Shown in pieces: positions 63,981 to 64,000 of a DNA stretch of 64,000 nucleotides. The position numbers and the translations under genes are program-made. The stretch's first letter is position 1. Each line of letters begins with the position of its first letter. Origin of the DNA: Ornithinibacillus halotolerans (lineage in GTDB: Bacteria; Bacillota; Bacilli; Bacillales; Amphibacillaceae); contig NZ_BMEY01000001.1 in the NCBI RefSeq assembly GCF_014637405.1, positions 124,001 through 188,000 of the forward strand. The letters are read 5' to 3'. Under the pieces are notes generated by a model. It was not told the origin of the DNA. It ran no database searches and saw nothing but the letters and a program-made list of their open reading frames with translations.

Positions 63981-64000
63981 ATGATGCATTTAAAATGGGA
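63981..64000 (+). CDS. Start of a further gene, cut by the window end
   Basis: ATG ATG at 63981 follows AAGGGGG at suitable distance, so a gene probably begins here (MMHLKW...). Too little remains for identification. Confidence 0.4.

Overview
The window is chromosomal DNA of a low-GC, endospore-forming member of the Bacillaceae. The evidence is the gene order, which follows the Bacillus subtilis cmk-to-asnS/ponA region almost gene for gene. Spore genes support it (spoIVA, a SpoVIF-family gene, and a short sspM too small for ordinary gene calling), as do bacillithiol synthesis (bshA), a two-subunit heptaprenyl (menaquinone side-chain) synthase and a TRAP regulator. Short repeat elements in the gaps suggest an Oceanobacillus/Virgibacillus-like relative, but the species cannot be fixed from sequence alone. 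No phage, IS transposase, tRNA, CRISPR array or riboswitch was seen.

Layout. 1-9.4 kb: end of cmk, ribosomal protein S1, a three-gene membrane cluster (yphA, a YIEGIA protein and its small partner), der, gpsA, a spoVIF-like gene, yphE, yphF and spoIVA. 9.4-10.7 kb: a long tandem hairpin array. 10.8-15.4 kb: HU, TRAP, heptaprenyl diphosphate synthase with menG, ndk and cheR. 15.5-21.5 kb: aroC-aroB-aroA, ypiA, ypiB and ypiF. 21.6-23.6 kb: menaquinol:cytochrome c reductase qcrABC. 23.7-24.3 kb: two divergent copies of a structured repeat. 24.3-34.8 kb: ypjA, a ypjB remnant, yugP, ypjC, ypjD, dapB, mgsA, bshA, cca, birA and dinG. 35-44.6 kb: ypmB, aspB, asnS, a second hairpin array, dnaD, nth, ponA, recU, yppC and sspM. 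44.8-49.7 kb: small unknowns, cdd, gpsB, RNase P RNA, ypsC and ypwA. 50-54.5 kb: a ba3-type cytochrome oxidase, a type III polyketide synthase pair and a cold-shock gene. 54.9-64 kb: fhs, an HD hydrolase, a third hairpin array, a NlpC/P60 hydrolase, thyA-dfrA, tatA-tatA-tatC, yozE, a YolD-like gene, a YqfQ-like gene, msrAB and the first bases of another gene.

The genes work together in several ways. hepS/hepT and menG make menaquinone for QcrABC, which feeds the ba3 oxidase. QcrA carries a twin-arginine signal, and a Tat translocon is encoded later. fhs, thyA and dfrA belong to one-carbon metabolism. aroC/B/A supply chorismate. Compared with the B. subtilis order as I know it, several genes are missing from their usual places: folE, the trp operon with aroH/hisC/tyrA, bshB1, panBCD and ypmA.

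The least expected content is in the gaps. Three tandem arrays have the same 51-52 bp period, each unit carrying one hairpin; two share one hairpin family. Separately, four copies of a structured element differ in sequence while their arms stay complementary, and one of them sits inside the loop of what looks like a transcription terminator.
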